A DNA stretch of 64,000 nucleotides, from positions 62,001-126,000 of the forward strand of contig PERL01000009.1 in assembly GCA_002928735.1 (NCBI GenBank). The letters run 5' to 3'. Source of the stretch: Hyphomicrobium sp. (GTDB lineage: Bacteria > Pseudomonadota > Alphaproteobacteria > Rhizobiales > Hyphomicrobiaceae). Of the stretch, positions 61,693 to 64,000 are shown piece after piece (position 1 is the first letter of the stretch; each line of letters starts with the position of its first letter). Position numbers and translations under genes: made by a program. The notes under the pieces are model-generated. The model searched no databases and was not told the DNA's origin. It worked only from the letters and a program-made list of their open reading frames with translations.

Positions 61693-61721
61693 CAGCCGGA
61701 GAGCCCCCGCCTCTCCGGCTG
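61693..61721 (+). terminator. Terminator-like stem-loop
   Basis: CAGCCGGAGAG - CCCCCGC - CTCTCCGGCTG: eleven perfect pairs 25 bases after the stop codon of the secreted protein. It lacks a T run, so it may end transcription only weakly or serve both converging genes. Confidence 0.5.
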
Positions 61722-61770
61722 TCCGTCTGCCACACTTTGATTGTCTGACCGACCCGGCCCGTGACCGCCG

Positions 61771-62901
61771 TTACGCTTCAGCGCCCTGATACCGGCTTAC
61801 ACCATCCCCGAGATAAGCATTATTGGCTTCCCGGATTTTGGCCGCTTCATCGTCATAGAGGAACGGCAAGAACGCATAACGCCGTCCGCGCGTCACCGGC
61901 GAAACGGCATGCAGCAGCGAGCACGAAAACACGACTGCTCCACCCGGTGGCGCCTTAAAGCCGCGCGATCCGTATTCGGGGAAACAGACCTCGCCGCCAT
62001 CGAAGTCACTGTTGAGATTGATCGACACCGCGAACCTGCGATGCGCAGTGCCTTTGGTCGTGTTGTCCCGGTGCGCGCGAAAATGGCCACCGTCCTCCGC
62101 CGCGTAACACGAGACGATGTAGCGCTCCATGCGCGTAACCGCGAACTGATGCACCTTGCGTATTTCCGGCACCACGCACCGCTTCACGCGCCGTTGCGTC
62201 TCCGCAACCAAATTTGGGTCTTCGATGGTGTAGTCCTTGCGCCGCTTGTGGCCATGATCGTGGATAGCAACCGTTTTGCCGTCGACTTCGCGCATGAAGC
62301 CGGACTCCGTCCCACCATGCGCCACGTAGAGCCCGATCAGATGCGCGCAGAACTCCGGCTCGAACACATCCGGCAGCACCAAGATCGGCGCCGGCACCTC
62401 AAATCCGGCAAAGCGCTCCGGTGGCGGCAAAGCATCGAGATAAGCGAGTATCTCTCCAATATCCGAACCGTCCGCCGCAAATGGCACCACCGTCTTCACC
62501 CGCAACGTCGGATCGAGCACCACCCACATCCGCCGCACTGGCAATCCGCGAGCGTCGGCAGGTGCGTCGAATGGAATAGCCCCATAAAGCCGCCCCACGG
62601 CCCCATCGAAATCGCACAGATACCGCATTCCCGGATAGCGGTCTGCGATCCGGGCCTCGCTCACGTCGGTGGGGTCGGAGGAAACCCCGAAGAAACACCC
62701 CTTGAGATCATCGAAAAAGCCACGGTGTGCCGCAACGGCTTGAATGATCGCATGCGAATGATGATCGCGCGCACTCCCGAAGAAGCACAGAACGATGTAC
62801 CGCCCCGCCGCCGTATCGAACGCATAATTCGGATTGGACAAAGAGCGTTGCCGGAACCATGGGCCAGGTTCGCCCGGCATCAAAAGCTTGAATTGGGCCA
62901 T
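61771..62901 (-). CDS. Redoxin-2OG-Fe(II) oxygenase fusion
   Basis: 376 residues in two parts. The N-terminal half has an AhpC/TSA-like thioredoxin fold (PGPWFRQRSLSNPNYAFDTA, GRYIVLCFFGSARDHHSHAI, FGVSSDPTDVSEARIADRYP), but the peroxidatic TxxC site reads FFGSAR, so it lacks the Cys. The C-terminal half is a prolyl-4-hydroxylase-type 2OG dioxygenase with the metal triad His-x-Asp (HFRAHRDNTT) and His (LLHAVSPV), and the 2OG-binding Arg in RGRRYAFLPF. It probably hydroxylates a protein or small molecule. The ATG at 62901 was chosen. Confidence 0.82.
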   Translation of the reverse strand: MAQFKLLMPGEPGPWFRQRSLSNPNYAFDTAAGRYIVLCFFGSARDHHSHAIIQAVAAHRGFFDDLKGCFFGVSSDPTDVSEARIADRYPGMRYLCDFDGAVGRLYGAIPFDAPADARGLPVRRMWVVLDPTLRVKTVVPFAADGSDIGEILAYLDALPPPERFAGFEVPAPILVLPDVFEPEFCAHLIGLYVAHGGTESGFMREVDGKTVAIHDHGHKRRKDYTIEDPNLVAETQRRVKRCVVPEIRKVHQFAVTRMERYIVSCYAAEDGGHFRAHRDNTTKGTAHRRFAVSINLNSDFDGGEVCFPEYGSRGFKAPPGGAVVFSCSLLHAVSPVTRGRRYAFLPFLYDDEAAKIREANNAYLGDGVSRYQGAEA

Positions 62902-62982
62902 TGCAATCGTTCCCGGTGGGGATGCGCACACCAGCAAATTGGACTACGCTTTTCTGCGTTTATTCGGCTCCAGGTGCCATAC

Positions 62983-63765
62983 GTGCCTTTACTTGAGATC
63001 ATTATCCTACTGACGCTCGCAGCCTTCATCGCCGGCTACGTGGACGCGATTGCGGGCGGCGGCGGCCTCATCACCGTGCCGGCCCTCATGCTCGCCGGCC
63101 TCTCCCCCGTCGAAGCCATCGCCACCAACAAGCTGCAAGGCACCGCAGGCGTCGCAGCCTCCACCTTCGCTTTCTGGAAGGCCGGCCACCTCGACACAAA
63201 AGCCCTGCGCCGCGCCATCCCCGCTGCCGCCATCGGCGCCGCGGTGGGCTGCCTTCTCGTCGGCGCGCTCGATGCAACCCTCCTCAAGCGCGCGATCCCC
63301 GTAGCCCTCATCCTCATCGCGCTCTACTTTGCGTTTCAGCGCCCAGCTACCCAACAAAGAGCCACCCAACACAGAACCGAGCCGCACGACGCCGCGCCAC
63401 CCACTCCGCTCTCACCCACGCGCACAGCCCTCGTCGCGTTCCCCGTCGCGGCCTACGACGGCTTCCTCGGCCCCGGCGCCGGGTCATTCTATATGGCCGG
63501 CCTCACGAGCCTCGCCCATGCGCCGCTCCTCTCAGCGCTGGCCAACACCAAACCGCTGAACCTGACCTCGAACGCGGTCGCGCTCGTCATCTTCGCCTTA
63601 AGCGGCAACCTCGTCCTCTGGGCCGGCCTCCCCATGGCGCTCGCCCAATTCGCCGGCAGCCGCCTCGGTGCCGCCTCCGCACTCCGCCACGGCGCCCCCC
63701 TCATCCGCCCCGCCATCGTGACAGTCTCTCTGCTCCTCGCCGCCCGCCTCTTGTGGACGGCCTGA
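62983..63765 (+). CDS. TSUP/TauE-SafE family permease
   Basis: 260-residue membrane protein with about eight helices. The twin family motif is present: FIAGYVDAIAGGGGLITVPA in the first half and AYDGFLGPGAGSFYMAGLTS in the second. Members export sulfite, sulfoacetate or other sulfur or organic anions; the substrate here is unknown. The middle loop (RPATQQRATQHRTEPHDAAP) is unusually long and polar. GTG 62983 is preferred (AGG eight bases upstream); GTG 62974 is possible. Confidence 0.88.
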   Translation: MPLLEIIILLTLAAFIAGYVDAIAGGGGLITVPALMLAGLSPVEAIATNKLQGTAGVAASTFAFWKAGHLDTKALRRAIPAAAIGAAVGCLLVGALDATLLKRAIPVALILIALYFAFQRPATQQRATQHRTEPHDAAPPTPLSPTRTALVAFPVAAYDGFLGPGAGSFYMAGLTSLAHAPLLSALANTKPLNLTSNAVALVIFALSGNLVLWAGLPMALAQFAGSRLGAASALRHGAPLIRPAIVTVSLLLAARLLWTA

Positions 63766-63920
63766 AGACAGCGCGCACCGCGGCCGGGCGGCGACCTGAG
63801 GCTGGATGAAGCAAAGTCGGCATCCGCCCGATAGCCGCGAAGGTTTTCGCAGGCGGGGGTGAAATGGCACCGCAGACGCACTATATCTGGCCGCACAGTG
63901 TGCCCAGCCGGGCCCAGTCA

Positions 63921-63970
63921 TCGTTTCAGAATGGCCATCGTTTCAGAATGGCCATCTTTTCAGAATGGGT
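63921..63970. repeat. Tandem 17-base repeat
   Basis: TCGTTTCAGAATGGCCA twice in exact succession, then a third, shorter and altered copy TCTTTTCAGAATGGGT. It lies just before the possible start codon at 63979 and may affect its expression or simply be a slippage product. Confidence 0.75.
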
Positions 63971-63978
63971 TGAACACA

Positions 63979-64000
63979 ATGAAGCGCATCGCACTATTTC
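63979..64000 (+). CDS. Start of a further gene at the window edge
   Basis: ATGAAGCGCATCGCACTATT reads MKRIALF, the likely start of a signal-peptide or cytoplasmic protein gene cut by the window. Only seven codons are visible, so nothing about function can be said, and the call itself is tentative. Confidence 0.3.

Noticed and set aside
61909-62982. N-terminal extension of the TSUP permease
   Set aside because: It overlaps the dioxygenase gene and lacks protein-like composition; the first membrane helix starts at 62983.
1-64000. tRNA, rRNA or CRISPR arrays
   Set aside because: Searched by eye for cloverleaf arms, CCA-type ends and regular spaced repeats; none seen. The repeats present are dispersed palindromes, not spacer arrays.

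Overview
The window is GC-rich DNA (by eye about two thirds G+C) from an alphaproteobacterium. Four things point there: a cycH-cycJ-cycK-cycL cytochrome c maturation block next to degP, a two-component pair and glnE; an RcGTA-type gene transfer agent (GTA) cluster; a vitamin B12-type ethanolamine lyase with a dedicated permease; and dispersed palindromes of the ATCCTCGGG...CCCGAGGAT kind. I saw no rRNA, tRNA or CRISPR array. The exact genus cannot be fixed from the sequence alone; a Hyphomicrobiales-like or neighbouring lineage is a guess.

Layout. 1-6.3 kb: the 3' end of uvrA, then small secreted or membrane proteins and a GIY-YIG protein, with several dispersed palindromic repeats. 6.3-14.3 kb: a BLUF photosensor, a heme-binding DUF3365 protein, an acyltransferase-3 membrane protein, an SRPBCC protein, a Crp/Fnr-like regulator, a pair of paralogous secreted proteins and a hot-dog thioesterase. 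14.4-21.2 kb: alanine dehydrogenase with a divergent Lrp regulator, then eutB-eutC and an ethanolamine permease with a divergent AraC-type regulator. 21.3-32.9 kb: aminopeptidase N, a histidine-kinase-like protein with a decayed ATPase domain, an ECF sigma/anti-sigma/CnrX-like sensor operon with an EF-hand protein, glnE, and a two-component pair. 33-43.5 kb: DegP protease, a secreted trypsin-like protease, the cycHJKL block, a glycine-zipper lipoprotein and a PhoPQ-like pair with a PepSY protein.

43.6-60.7 kb, all on the minus strand, is a complete GTA structural cluster in canonical order: small terminase, large terminase, portal, prohead protease, capsid, connector, head closure, tail completion, major tail, two tail chaperones, tape measure, gp12, gp13, gp14 peptidase and the gp15 megatron. 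A fused endolysin with a holin-like tail follows. No integrase, replication or repressor genes are present, which favours a GTA over a prophage.

The most unusual signal is inside this cluster. The portal gene is followed, in the +1 frame, by an open frame with the KYRPDQPRVPRGQPDGGQW linker and a lower-GC C-terminal tip. A lower-GC 140-codon gene comes next, placed like an immunity gene. A second, truncated copy of the portal 3' end follows that. This reads as an effector-immunity cassette grafted onto the end of a GTA portal protein, with the displaced original portal end left behind. The junction carries UUU_UGA followed by a GC-rich hairpin, which would suit +1 frameshifting to make a 637-residue portal-effector fusion; a simple one-base indel is the alternative. 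Other items of note are a 37-codon gene coupled between gp7 and gp8, an internal in-frame holin start in the endolysin, and a three-member family of secreted proteins sharing a C-terminal motif.

60.7-64 kb: a secreted Ala/Lys-rich protein, a redoxin-2OG dioxygenase fusion, a TSUP permease, a short tandem repeat and the first codons of another gene.
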